DNA of 64,000 nucleotides from Paramecium octaurelia (GCA_905182995.1 CAJJDP010000048.1:310001-374000); one strand, 5' to 3'. Positions 1-12,661 are shown, numbered from the stretch's first letter. A program made the numbers and translations. The notes: generated by a model not told the origin, from the letters alone.

Positions 1-798
1 TTGTCTGGTGTTAATGACAGTGCTGTGATATTCGTGATCAAAGGTGGCTCCTCCGAAATCGATGATCTTAAGGATTTCTCGTTCAGGGACCCAGATTCTA
101 AATGGAATGTAAATTAATACTGTTTTCCTTTGAAGGGAACCAATTTATACTCACAATTGGTGGTCAAGATATTTTCAGGTTTGAGGTCTGTGTGAGTGAG
201 TTGGTTCTGATGAAGGAAAGCAACAGAGATGATAATCTATTTGGCAAACGATTACACATATTAGATTGGGAATCCAATGTAATTGTTCTGCTTTATGATG
301 TCATATAATGATTTCCCTAACTTAATGATTATTTTAGAAATACCCTCTCAAAAACCATGAAATAATTGTCATATCTTTCAAACGACGTGAACAGTCTAAC
401 AATATTAAATGCCCCATTCTTATCCTTATCTTAAATATACCACAATATTTTGGTTTCTATTTTTGCCGATTCTATGTACCTTTCCACAGCCCTTATGCAC
501 TTTTAAATCCAAATAATATTACTTTCATGGCATAATAATTATTACAAGTAGCATTACAAGTTTTAACTTCTAAAACACGACCAAAGGTGCCATCTCCTAA
601 AAATCGTGTGATCACAAATTATCCTGCTTTTATTTTCATGCCTATTTGATATTCAAAATGGCCAGCATCTTAATCCTCCTTCTATTTGTTTTTTCTTCGC
701 TGTTGTTTTTTGTGAGAGTATCTTGATGAAGATGATGAACTTGAGGAAGATGATCTTGATGAAGACATCGATGATGAAGAACTAGATGAGGAACTCAT
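1..798 (-). CDS. LAMMER/CLK-type dual-specificity kinase, C-terminal end cut by window
   Basis: Protein kinase of the CLK/LAMMER family, which in other eukaryotes phosphorylates SR splicing factors in the nucleus. The ATG at 798 opens a run of Ser codons, then a basic stretch, then the kinase domain: glycine loop GDGTFGRV, an AMK lysine motif, [10 protein letters not shown] typical of CLK, catalytic-loop motif HTDLKPEN and the activation segment [17 protein letters not shown], which closely matches the CLK consensus. HTDLKPEN instead of HRDLKPEN is normal for this family. Several short introns are needed; the clearest is 23 nt and joins GKQ to IWVPERE just before the DFG motif. The sequence ends at base 1 inside the activation loop, so the EHLAMMER motif lies outside. 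A Ser-rich gene lies divergently 440 bp away. Family assignment is strong; splice sites in the N-lobe are approximate. Confidence 0.88.
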
Positions 799-1238
799 TA
801 ATATAAATTAAATTAATTATTTTTATTACCATTCTAAACCTGGCATTATATCCTCCCTTTTTCATCACCGATCTTACATATTCTAATACTAACTGGTGTA
901 CTGTTTTAATGCTAATTTTATTACCTTCTCTATGAAAACATGCATTTCCCTTAAAGAATCAACTAAATATTTTATTGACTTCTTTTGTAATTATTTCCTT
1001 TTAGAAGTTTTTTTGATTTAACTATGAGATTATTACATCAATAGAGATTGAATGAATTTCATAGAATTTACATAAGTTTAAATAAAAAAATAAATATTTT
1101 GAGTAATCAAATTTAAAGTTGAATTAGTTAACCTATTTAAACTATAAATTAGTTTGAATAGAATTTAAGACAATCATATTGGTTATTCAATTGCTTATTA
1201 CTTCTAATAATAAAATTTATATAATTTATTTAAATTTA
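799..1238. other. Divergent intergenic region
   Basis: About 440 bp of AT-rich DNA between the starts of the LAMMER kinase (-) and the Ser/RS-rich gene (+). It must carry both promoters. No RNA gene or conserved element is visible. Confidence 0.4.
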
Positions 1239-2507
1239 ATGTCAAAGAAAAGAAAGAATAGTTCATCTTCATCATCATCCTCGTCTTCATCTTCCTCTCC
1301 GGAGAAAAAGATCTTTATTAACCAATGTGACAAGTATAAGGAAGAGAGATAGTCAGAAATTCGGATACATTTCTACTTCAAAGATTTGTATATTGGAGGA
1401 TTGCGAGAAGATGAATTTTTGTTTTATTTACATGGACGCATTTAAAAGGCTGTAAGAATCTCTCTTTCTAAAAGAGGGGCCATGCGATTTGTTACAAATT
1501 AGCTCAATTAATAAGGAAACACAAACTATTGATGTAGCTGTGGGATTCAAATATGATGACGATGCGCTCAAAGTTTATTAGGGAAAGGTCTCCATTAAAA
1601 CGAGGGATAAGCTTATCCCAGTCTTATCCAAAGTCTACAACGAAATGCTCAAAGAACAAGGACATATAATGAAAGAATAATAGAGTGATTATCGCAAGTC
1701 CCAATAGAAAGAATTGTCCCGTGAAAAGGAAAAACCCCAACAGTACATCCCCACTTATAATTGTATCAAATTAACCAATTTAGATAACATATCGAAAGAA
1801 TAACTATACATCTTCGGGATACCCAAGGAGTTTACAATCGACGAGTGCATATCCGAGATTAAGCAGATCTATGACTTAGTGGTCAAGCCTGAGGGAATCT
1901 TTCGATCTGAGAAGGTCGGAGACATTACATATGAATATTTGGAATTGCAAGTGGAAAGAATACCTTGCCAACAGATTCTGAAGAAGTAGCCATTAGTCCT
2001 AAAGGACATCTCTCTGCTATGTGTGTAAAAGAAGAAGCGAACAGACCCTTTTAATGAGGTATTGAAACCTTATTCGGTCATCCTGAGTGGCAAAGTAAAT
2101 TTATCATAAGTTTATGCTCATATGACTACCTTAGGAGGTGTATTATTTCATTAAATTAGGTAATTATTTATATATATAGAAAAAACAATAGTGATTCCAA
2201 GTATTGTGTGATCATGCAGAGTGAGTAATCAGTCACCGACTTGAAATTGCCCTGCAGTATAGATATTCAGAAGGTATAATGTTAAGTCATTCAAAATTCT
2301 GACTTTACCATGTAAATGCCAAGACCCAATTTGAATGAAACCACATATCATAAAATTTAAGAGTTCAAAAAGAAACAAGAGGAAATGAAATTGGCGCGGT
2401 TACATTCAAGTTCGAGCTCGAGCTCAAGTTCCAGCTCAAGTTCAAGTTCTAGAAGTAGAAGTAGAAACAAAAAGAAGAAGAAATACCATCACAAAAAAAA
2501 GCATTGA
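1239..2507 (+). CDS. Ser-rich, RS-tailed protein with RRM-like strands
   Basis: Starts MSKKRKN followed by a block of Ser codons, and ends with a second Ser block, RSRSRN and a Lys/His-rich tail before TGA 2505-2507. Between them are strand-like motifs LYIGGL (near the N-terminus) and LYIFGIP (mid-protein), which resemble the RNP2 strand of RRM domains; this is suggestive only. Two introns are needed: one of about 25 nt near 1453-1477 and one of 20 nt at about 2160. Basic ends and RS dipeptides suggest a nuclear, RNA-associated protein, a plausible substrate of the divergently encoded LAMMER kinase. That link is inference from context. No catalytic motif is seen. Exact family not recognised. 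Confidence 0.7.
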
Positions 2508-2831
2508 GGTTTTATATATATATTAAAATATTGATAATGTAGTGTTTTGCATTTAATCTCACTATTAATTTCTGATTAAGGAAATAAATATCGATTAATA
2601 CTCTCAAATAGAAAAGTATTCCAATAATTTGGATCTCTACTACGTATTATATCAATTATGTGTTGTCGCTGTTGCAAATAACTAGATCTAATTTTACAAG
2701 TTTGAGTAACAAGTTATTTAATAGGATTTCTTCAATTTTATTAATACTTGTTTCGTTTTTATTTAATTTATCTGAAATTATATACGTATATTTATTTTTT
2801 ATTGATATAAAATACAATTCCTATTGTAAAA
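2508..2831. other. Intergenic
   Basis: About 320 bp of AT-rich spacer between two co-directional genes. Nothing specific is seen. Confidence 0.4.
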
Positions 2832-3810
2832 ATGATGAAGTATTTGGTAACCATATCTGGTTTCGAAACAAGAAACGATGTAATTTTTTATAAAATCACT
2901 GTCAATGGATTGCATAACTCTAAAGTGATTTACAAAAGATACTCAGATTTGAGAGCTTTAAATGAGCAACTTATATAAAAGAATCACGAATTCAAACTTA
3001 AATTGAATCTACCGAAATTCCCCAAAAAAAAATTATTCGGAAGAACTAAGCATTCTGAGACTGATATTGTAACAAGAGTAATAATTAATAAGAATTCTTT
3101 AGGGATTAGAGTTGTAGTAATACTTGGAAATCATCTTGAATACATCCATGCTATGGACATTCTCCTTTATCAGAGACCTTTAACCACTTAATGAAGCATT
3201 TGAAGAGTCAATTAATCAATTATGCACAAGCCATCAATATACTAAAGATGTTTGTTGGCCACAGATGTAAGAATTAAAGCAACAATATTTATAACGTCAT
3301 GATGTAAGTTCTTCTCCATCAAAAAGTTAATCCAAAAAAACAAACGGGTATAAATAAAGATACTATTTTAAATTTGAAGAATACGTGAAACAGCAAGACT
3401 ACGTGCTATATTATGTTACTTTAACTGACTCTAAAAAGAATATTAAATATCAATTTAATACTCGATATAGCAAGCTTAAAGATTATCATTCTTTATTAGA
3501 AAATAAGTAATTCAAAAATTAACTTCCTCCTTTTCCTAAAAGGAAACTTATTGGATAAACTTATGATAACCCAGACGAGATACACGAGAGATAAAACTAA
3601 TTAGAAACATATCTAAATGAAATTTTTAGTATCAAAGAATTAGTGAATAGCGAACCTTTAGTTTATTTCATCATCCGCATCAAGCTTGAAAGCAAGGCTA
3701 TTTAAGAATTCGATTAACATCAAAGGTGTACCAGATATTCACAACAAGTTAACTGCTCCTCTTTGGAAAAAGAGCCCTTTGAAATACCAAAAAACATTCA
3801 ATCCTGTTGA
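2832..3810 (+). CDS. Tandem PX-domain protein
   Basis: A 317-residue protein made almost entirely of two PX (phox homology) domains, which bind phosphoinositides, usually PI3P on endosomal membranes. The first shows KRYSDLRAL followed by the proline turn LPKFPKKKLFG. The second repeats the plan with TRYSKLKDY and LPPFPKRKLIG. The Arg of each RYS motif is the usual phosphate-binding residue. One 25-nt intron (3078-3102) restores the frame, and the spliced length is an exact multiple of three ending at TGA 3808-3810. Two adjacent ATGs (2832, 2835) are both possible starts. No BAR domain or other catalytic part is seen, so this is probably a membrane adaptor rather than a classical sorting nexin. 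Confidence 0.82.
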
Positions 3811-4752
3811 ATTTAATTCATTTTTTGTTTATTACTCAAACTAAGCTCTTTCTTAAACTCTTTACATTTAATTATTCAATTTACATTAATTTTTTAAAAA
3901 TCAAACCTCTCTAAGTAATACTATTAGAAACCTATATAATTTATAATTATCATTTATTTTCCATTCTTATTTGATTACTAAAAAAAAATAATTATTATAA
4001 TAATAAAACTAATTTTAGCAGAGCTTCAAAAAGGCTTTTTCTCATTTTATATCAAACTGTAAAATGACCCTTCTAGCGATATCATCATTGATCTCTAGAA
4101 TTTACTATATAATTTGGGCTATATAATTTAATAAATTGAACAATTTTGAATATTTTTAAATACCCAGTATATATATAATATCAAACTTAATATTACTTTC
4201 TTTCAAAGTAGAAGCCTAAGCAAATTACAAAGTGTTAAACAATTGATACCCTGTTAGAGAGTTTAGATGGTTATTTATTGTTATTTTATTTCAAAATTAT
4301 TGATTTTAAGAAATAAAAGGCATATTTTAAATGGTTTAATATTATTTTAATCGAATTAATTGTGATATTGCTAATTATTTAATCTTAAAATGGCTATAAT
4401 TGGATGTAAAGAGAAGAAAATATATAAAGCTGGTATGATTGGATATGTACTCACTAATGAAACTCAATTATTAAATTTAGTATCTTTCCTTCTAATTCAA
4501 CGATTTATGCAAAAGTTTTAAATATTTAAAGTAATGACGAGTTAAATAAACAAAAAAATTAATTCTTAAAAAAGGAAATTTATTAATTAAATTACGAGAT
4601 TGGAGGTGATTATGGTTATAAAGACAATATTATGAATAAAATTTGAATACAACAAGTTTAAAGCCAATAAAATAAAAATAAACAAAGAAAAGTACTCACA
4701 ACTTTCACTCAAGATTTAAATGGGTTTCTCAGTTGGGGAAAATCCAATTGTC
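3811..4752. other. Convergent intergenic region
   Basis: Some 940 bp of very AT-rich DNA between the 3' ends of the PX gene and the kinase on the other strand. No convincing reading frame, RNA gene or repeat was found. Confidence 0.4.
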
Positions 4753-6024
4753 TCAATCTACAATAATATTAATAATATACTCCGTGTTGAAATCTTCTAT
4801 CTAAAATAATTCCTCTTCAAAATACAAATGCTGCAAACAGACAGCAGCACTGGGCCTTTACTTAGCAGCAGATATCATTGATTATAATAATTCCATGGCA
4901 TGGGGATTACAAATTTAGGACATCGAAATTGTGCTATTTCTATTCAATATCAACAAATCCGATGCTTTGGTGGACTTAGGTGCTTTATAAAGTTTTTTCC
5001 CTGTTAATAAAGCATGAAAGATGCACCCTAAACTATAAATATCACATAATTCGTTGTAGTCATTCATATTTAAAATTTCTGGAGCAATGTATCCAAGGGT
5101 CCCACATCTTTAATTTAATAACCTCTCATCATCAAAAAAAGTCGAGTATCCAAAGTCCATAATACTAATTGAGTTTGGATCATTTTTTCTCAGTAACATG
5201 ATGTTGTCTAATTTTAAATCTCTGTGCATAATTCCGAGTTTATGAAGATGATGAAGTCCCTCTAGTAACTTTCTCATAATCTCTTTAGTTACTAATTCTG
5301 GCAAATTTAAATCATTCTCAATTAGATAGTCATAAAGTGTTCCTCCTTTGCAATGATGCATGATATAAATGATTGATTGATCACAAATGTAAATTTACCT
5401 TGCCCCTAAAAGATATTGATGGGGATTGTAAGATAATTTCATATATATCTTAGCTTCATTCATTACAAAAGACTAAATTTTTGGGAATTTTTACATTGTG
5501 ATAAGAATCAGAGTGCTTATTTTTTGGAAACTTAACTTATTTTGCTATCACAACTTCATCTGTTATTATATTTTTACATATCAAAATCTAAATTTGGATG
5601 ATGAAGATTAATTACTTCGACATTTTTATGAGTTCTAAATACCTCTAATTTCTGGTAAAACAATTTGAAATTTCTGTAGTAGGCTTTTCCATCTAGTTTG
5701 GATTACAAGTCTAGCAAAACTGCATGCTTCTCACAATATACAATTCGTTAATTTTATTATGTGTTATACACCATCATCTCTTTTATTATGTTATCCCTAA
5801 ATATTATTTGGCTTGGTACTCATAATGCCATTTGATTTGGCAGTCCATTGAAGTCAAATCAAATTTCCTATCTATCAAATCTAAAACCTCCTTCTATGAA
5901 AATTAGCCTAAGACCTTACCTTGTTAATTATGAGAAAATTTTCCATCAAGTACACATACCTGCGTTCAAATTCGTCGTTCTGCCTTCTCAAAAGCGAGGT
6001 CTTATAGTACACATTGTTGTTCAT
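4753..6024 (-). CDS. Ser/Thr protein kinase with PH-like N-terminal region
   Basis: A 390-residue protein kinase after removal of four introns (26, 23, 28 and 22 nt); the spliced length is a multiple of three. The C-terminal two thirds is an intact catalytic domain: VIAK lysine motif, MHRDLKLDN catalytic loop, MDFG, activation segment RCGTLGYIAPE and CDIYSLGCI in helix F. The first ~130 residues contain strand patterns (RRYVYLMENFLIINK, then KLDGKAYYRNFKLFY) that resemble a PH domain, as in several ciliate kinases; that is a tentative reading. The peptide-positioning loop and hydrophobic core look normal, so it should be active. Substrate unknown. Subfamily is probably CAMK-like, not certain. 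Confidence 0.82.
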
Positions 6025-7004
6025 TTTAAAAAGATATAGATATTAAATTATCAAAAAATGTAATATTTTGTTACTTTACAATCACTGAGCTTTTAAATTT
6101 TGTTTTTCAATATTAGAGCATTTAGATATGCTGGATTAAATTGAGAATATAAACATTTTTTTTTATAAGTTTTTATATACTAAATTAATTTAATTATTAT
6201 TATTCTTAATTAATCATTTGGCTCTCGCCGAAATTTGAATTGTAGAACAAAAATATAGAAATTATTTATTTAAACATTCTTATAGGCTAATAATTAATAC
6301 ATTTTTTATGATATCGATTATAAAATTTGTGTGAAATTTAAAAAATAGAAAAAATTTATTACCAAATGCTCCTAAAATTAGAATCAAATTAGAATTAAGC
6401 TGTCAATAAATAATTAGAAAATTTATTGTATTGTTTTAACGTAAATTCTTCTTATACAAGATGATGATTTTATTATATCATTAAATCCTCCATTGAAGCG
6501 GAAATTGCTATTTATGTAGTATCATTCAACAATTATTTAGTATTTTATAAAAATTGAATGAGTTAATATATATAAGTATATTTTTTGATTTTAGGTTTAT
6601 TACATCCTATATTGAAATATCAATTTACGATCTAAGAATTAATTGTGTTCTTTATTTAAACAGAAAATTAAATATTTATATTATAAATAATCTATGATAC
6701 ATATAAGTCCTATTAAGTATTACAATTTATTTGCGTCTTTTAGGTAATGCTTTAGAGTTTATAATATGTATACGATTTACAAAATATGAAATAAGAAGAG
6801 TAAATAATTTATATAAAAAAAATGCTAGAATTTTAAATTAAAGCATAAATTTACCATTAGTGTAAATAAAAATCCACTTTTGATTGGATTTCAAAATTCT
6901 TCATACATATTAGAGCGTTGAGCGAGTATAAAAATTTACCTCATTCCAATTTTATCATCTATGATGAAGAATTTTAGTTTATTACTTATAATTTCTAGAG
7001 AAAT
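6025..7004. other. Divergent intergenic region
   Basis: Nearly 1 kb of very AT-rich DNA between divergent starts. Only short accidental frames are present. No recognisable element. Confidence 0.4.
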
Positions 7005-8255
7005 ATGCATATGTCTTTAGAAGAGCTTTTTGTATATGCAAATTAGGCAGAATTTAAAAAGTTTGCAAATTAGATTTAAGGTGTACTAGATGATTAGGAT
7101 AAAATATTCTAAGATGAGAAAATCTATAATCATTTATCAGTATAGAATTTAGATTCTTCAAAAATTTGGTTTGAGATGGTAAACAAGAAAATTTTCAATG
7201 TATATATCCTAAACTTTGTCCCCTAAAGCAAGGAGGGCAAGAATATATCAGACCTCTAGAATTATGTTAAATATCTATTAAAAATAAAACCTGATGTAAA
7301 TTCTAATTAAAAGAACACAAAGAAAAATTTTGTGTAAAAAATAAATCAAGATATTGAATCTGTGAAATTAGAGGGCTATTCAATTTAAACTTTGGTCACC
7401 AAGAAGTTAAATATGGCAATTAATGCATTTTATAAAGGAATTTCTGATCAATATAATAAATCAGAGTTTTTAGAGAATTTTGAAAGTATTCTTGTATAAT
7501 CTAAAAAATCTTTTACTAAAGTAGTTGAAGGACTAAAATCAATAGCAAATTAACCCTAACTATAAAACCTGCATGATAAACTATCAAGTTTCATTAAGAA
7601 TGAGGATAGCAGTCAAGCAAAATTAGAATTAATAATAATAAAAGTAATATAGAAATATAATCTATTTGATAAAATCTTCTCTAAAGTTTTCAATGATAAA
7701 AATCAAATTAATAAATTTATCAAACAGTACCTAAGAGAGCAAATATATACCTGCCTATAATAAGAAAACTTGCAAATCATTCCATATCGCAAAATTATTA
7801 TTTATTTAACTATTTTGAATTTCAAAAAGTCAACAGCTGACTTGGAAAGACAAATTTAAGACATTTTTTAATATACTCATGAAAGATTAGCTATATTTAA
7901 ATATGAATGGACTGGAAAAATAATTTCAGATTACGAGATGCTGGAATTCTTTCTAGTAGAGCAAACAAAAGTACTTAAAAATTAAAAGTTTAAGATAATC
8001 AATAAGAATCTGCTATATTAAACTATAACATAAACTTAAACTTACAAAGAGAGAGTATCAGATCTCTTGAAAGGACTTGATGTTTTAAAATTGCATTTCA
8101 ATATGGAACTCAGCACTTTAGCCAAAAATTATTTTGGCTGCTATTAAATACATTTAATGAAAGTTTAAAATAAGAAAGTTAGTATAGATGAAATAATGAG
8201 TGCGTTGTTTTTAGATCTGGTAAACTTTCAATTAAAATCAATAACTATTGAATGA
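7005..8255 (+). CDS. Unrecognised helical protein
   Basis: An intronless code-6 frame of 416 residues, unusually long to be open by chance since it avoids TGA for 1.25 kb. In-frame ATGs at 7005 and 7011 are both possible. The protein is rich in Gln, Lys, Leu and Ile with predicted long helices throughout, a more conserved-looking middle (IIPYRKIIIYLTILNF) and no signal peptide, membrane span or catalytic motif that I recognise. The next gene follows 115 bp downstream on the same strand. Function unknown. Confidence 0.65.
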
Positions 8256-8370
8256 ATTATTATTAATGTAGATTTATATTTCTCTTAATTCTTTTAATGT
8301 TGATTTATCTGCTATTTCTTGATACATTTATATTATCTTCCCTTTTTAATTTTACAGCAATTAAAATACT

Positions 8371-9850
8371 ATGATTATAGGAAAACTAAAATCGCTTTTT
8401 AGTTTATTATTAAAACAAGTCTCATAGCAAGAGTTGAAAGAATACCTAAATAAAATGGGAAAAACTTTAAGAACTAAATGAAAACATTAAGTATTGATAA
8501 GGTCCATCTATTTTGTTATCAATGAATATTATATGAACAATCTGAAGATTAAAAAAAATGATAAAATCAACTTAACAATTAGCAAATAGATAAAAGGAAT
8601 AATCAAATAAAGAATTTAGTATGAAATGAATAAGAATGGAAATATCTAATATGAGGGAATAGTTCTAATAAATTAAATGAGTTTTAAAGTGAAATTCTAT
8701 TATTAATTATTTTATGTAATAAATGAATTTACTATTAACTTCATAACATATTACAAAGAATAACCAGGATAGGGTTTAAAATATCTTTTCATATTTAGGA
8801 GAAGACTAAAGGATTATTCTATCAGATTTGAAGGGAGCTTATTTATCATACATTATTTTTAATCCTTTATATTGTTTCAACTTAAAATTGTTTATTAATA
8901 CATTTACTACTAATTAATCGAACACCTAATAAGACAATAATTATTATATAATAATAAGATTGATCTCACTGATAATTAAAGAATATAAAAAATTACAAGT
9001 TTAGAAATTATATCATAACAATATAGCTTTAGAACACATCTTGATTTTCAAATTAGATTTTACTTCATTTACGAACCTAAATTTTAATTAGGTTTAAATA
9101 AAGTTTTATAAATTTTAAGACGATTCACCTTAAAAGAGCGAAGATCTTTAATAAATATTTTCATTAATTTAGCAAATATCAGATAGAAATCAAAAAGTTT
9201 AAAATGCATTTAAATAAAAAAAATTACTTGAAAAAAAGAATCTGAAAGATTTGGAGTAATTTTTGGATGAATAAACGGAGATTTTGTAATCTAATAAGGA
9301 AAAACAATAACTATTGATTAATCCACTACAATTAGAATTTATTGAGAAGGTTTCTTAGACATTCGAAGAAAAGTTAAAAGAAATTGATAAAACAAATTTT
9401 GTTGAGGCTTGGATTTGGCTCTATTATTATTGTTACTCTTAAGAATTTGAAAAAAAGGAAATTTAATTGATTTAAATAATTAGAAGATTAAATATGAATA
9501 TTGCAATATATCATGAAGCCTATTCTTAATTATGTAGTGATATGAATTATGAGACAAGCTAATTGAATTCATTTTATGAAAGTTAATTTAGAGGAAATGC
9601 AGGAAATAAACTAAAAATTGAAAGAATTTAGAATTAAATTGAAAGGAAGATGAAAATAGATTTTTAATGTGAATTTATTTCATTCACAAAGACGAATTTA
9701 TATTAGTTAGAGAAATAGCAAATCAGAAAACTTACAGAAGATATTATAAATAAAATATGGATGTACTTTTAAAAAAAGATTCAAAATGAAATTTTTGTAG
9801 TAATGTAAAATGAAATAATAAAGATAATAGAAAAGTATGCTGAAATTTGA
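8371..9850 (+). CDS. Unrecognised protein, start region uncertain
   Basis: From 8482 to TGA 9848-9850 the frame is open once a 28-nt intron around 9092-9119 is removed. An ATG at 8371 is in the same frame, but a TGA at 8479-8481 interrupts it and no canonical short intron removes it. The true start may therefore be the ATG at 8533 (MNNLKIKKND), or the 5' end is spliced differently, or the gene is broken. The C-terminal half is helical and charged (KKLLEKKNLKDLEQFLDEQ); the N-terminal half is rich in Tyr/Phe/Ile and strand-like. Family not recognised. Confidence 0.5.
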
Positions 9851-10468
9851 ATTTTAATCTCAATTATTATTATTAAATAAAAAGTATACTCATCATGAAT
9901 TCAATTAAATTAGTTATTGTCTAATCTCACTAAAAATTAGAAAAGAATTGATATACTCTCTTAGTATATACTATTAAAGTAGTATTAAGGTTAATAACAA
10001 TCCAAATAAATGACTTTGTTTAGTATTTTTCAAAAACAATATACCTTTTAGAAACAAAATATACTCGATTCTTATCTCTGAATAATAAAATATAATTACT
10101 AGATTGCTCATTTAGTAATTTCTCTATCCTTATGGATAAAGTGTTTTTATCTTTTCATTAATATCCCCATAAGTTAAAACTATCCTAATATTTCCATATT
10201 TAAGAGGACTTTTAGAGTATATTTCATTTAAAGCTTGTTACCATCTTCTGATTATACTGAAAACAAATCTAAATTATAGGAAAATTCTATAATTTTGATT
10301 TTATCTATATGGAATGTATATAAATAAAACCGATTTAAACAAAGGATACTCATTACTAAATAACTATTTTCATTTTCCTAGTTCAGCAAGTTTACAGCCA
10401 GCAATTTTATAAAAATATCAATATTTTGTTATGAACTGCATTTTCATTATAATTATTATTATTGATAA
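9851..10468. other. Intergenic with a possible decayed coding remnant
   Basis: About 620 bp. On the minus strand at about 10,110-10,290, two overlapping frames each look coding (SEDGNKLQMKYTL, then SPLKYGNIRIVLTYGDINEK after a one-base shift), but there is no intron or start to join them. This could be the remains of a gene. Otherwise nothing. Confidence 0.3.
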
Positions 10469-11549
10469 ATGGAGGACTTGAAAAATTATTGCCAAAGAGT
10501 TATTTAAATGAGCTCCGATACAGTCAACTCAGAATTAGAAAACCTCAAAAAAAAAGAATTGAATTTGGTTTAGGATTATGATATAGGGAATGCAGAGGAA
10601 TTGGATGAATAAGTAAGTCAAAATGAAGTCAACTAGTTAATAATACATTTTAGAAATTACAAATTGCATAATTATTTATCTAAGTATATCAGAATAAATT
10701 GATAGAATTAGGTTGGTTTTAAAGATTCTTTAGCATTCTGAGAAGATTTTTTAGAGAAATAGAAATCCATAAAGCTAGTTAGAATCTTACTTTGGAAATT
10801 TAATCATAACATTAGAATATATTTAATAAAAATAGATTAATTATTAATGTTTGAAAGAGTTAAAGGAATTAATCGATCATCTCTTAAATAATTAAATTTT
10901 ATAGACCAATTATTAGGTAAGCCCAATAATATTAGATATATATAATTTGAAAATTCTTCGAGATATTTATCTAACCTAATTTTATTAAAAATATGGTATT
11001 GAAATTCAAAATTATTACAAAAATTATCGGAAATTATCATTTGATTTATAAGATGAAAATAACTCTAGCGAAATAGAAACATCTAATCTATTATAAGAAA
11101 TCGAAAATAAATAATAGCCCAAAAAGTCTCAGTCAAACATTTCAATCATCATTTCTCCCGATACTGGAATGCCTTCTTAATAATATCCAATATCAGGGAG
11201 AAATTCTAAGAATGTACAGAGCAAAAGTGATATAAGGATAAATTAAATACAAATACCTTCACCATAAATACAAGGGTATAGAAGTCCCAACTCAAATGTA
11301 ACAAAATCATATTTTTCTTCTTAACTGAAAATAGAGAATCAATAAAACAAATATAGCACAGTAGAATAAATAATCTAGAAAAAAAAAAAGAGAGGCTCAG
11401 ATAGAATAAAAAAAGATGAGTCTAATGAAATGTTTGATGAATAATCATTATTTATATTAAGAAGTTATTTAGATAGTAAATTTACATCAAATAGAATTGA
11501 TAGAACGAATGATTTAGCAAAACTGATCAATGATTAATAAATTAAATGA
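10469..11549 (+). CDS. Unrecognised acidic/Ser-rich protein
   Basis: A 350-residue protein starting MEDLKNYCQR at 10469, with one 28-nt intron (10684-10711); the spliced length is a multiple of three ending at TGA 11547-11549. The first part is acidic and helical. The middle has a Tyr/Asn-rich stretch. The C-terminal half is rich in Ser, Gln and basic residues and looks disordered (QPKKSQSNISIIISPDTG). No known domain is seen. It ends 73 bp from the 3' end of the convergent MORN gene. Confidence 0.62.
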
Positions 11550-11622
11550 TCATTAATCAATAATTATTTAATTTCATTTTACAAATGAGAATAATTATAT
11601 ACATTTAAAATTAATAAATAAG

Positions 11623-12661
11623 TCAATTTTGGATGTTTTTTATTTTCTTCCCCTCTATCCATTCTCCTTTTTTTATTGATCCATCTAATAAGATATATTG
11701 CCCTCTGCCATGTTGTTTACCACTTACCCATTCTCCTTCATATTTTCTTCCATCTGCCCAAGTGTACACTCCATAACCATGTTTCTTATCATTTATATAC
11801 CCTCCTTTATAAGATCTACCATCTTGCCATGTGTAATGTCCCTATCCATGCATATTATTATTTAGCCATTCTCCTTCATATCTTCTTCCATCACTCCATT
11901 AATAGATTCCTTTTCCACTAATCTAATTGTTATCCCAATCTCCATCATAGAAACTTCCGTCATTCCAGATATATTTTCCTTTGCCATGCTTCTTTCCCAT
12001 ATAATATTGGCCCTCATATTTAGAACCATCTGCCCCTATAATCATAATCTAATTATTAATTACAAGTTTCTACTCCGAATCCGTGTTGTAAATCATTTAG
12101 CCATTCTCCTTCATACTTTGCTCCGTTAGCATGGGTATATATACCAAATCCACATGCTTTGTCTTCTACCCAAGTTCCTTCAAAAACATCTCCATCCACA
12201 TGATAAAACACTCCTTTGCCATGAGCCATATTATTTTTCCATTGTCCTACAAATTTAGCTCCATCATTCCATAATTATGTGCCTTACCCATCCCTAGAAT
12301 TTCCAATCCATTCACCTTCATATATCGCACCGCTCTTATACTTAAAAGGGGGCCTGTTCTCTCTTGTTTTTGAATTACTATGTTATTGGGCATAATCCTT
12401 GTCAGTGCTAAAATATTTATTAGTAATTGGAGGAGCACCTGGATTATCATTAGTACCAATTGACTTTCTTTATTTTTTCTTTCGAACTGCATACCCTCTC
12501 CAATGGGCTTGTATTTTAGTTGCCGCTTTAATCTTTTTATTTTTGCTTCCCTTATCACCATTCACATCTGATACTCTTTATTTGCTGGTCTATGAAAGCT
12601 AATAATAATTATACTTGACTTTATTATTAACTAGTTCTGTAAGCCTAACACTTAAAATCAT
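11623..12661 (-). CDS. IQ-motif plus MORN-repeat protein
   Basis: A 336-residue protein with an N-terminal IQ calmodulin-binding motif, TKIQAHWRGYAVRKK, followed by about nine MORN repeats of 23 residues such as YEGEWLNNNMHGQGHYTW and YKGGYINDKKHGYGVYTW. MORN repeats commonly organise membrane-cytoskeleton junctions and ciliary structures; IQ motifs bind calmodulin or centrin, so a calcium-sensitive scaffold is likely (family knowledge). One 28-nt intron splits a repeat so that the conserved Trp codon is rebuilt across the junction, strong support for the model. Start ATG at 12661 is in frame with IQ and MORN parts. No catalytic domain. Confidence 0.9.
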
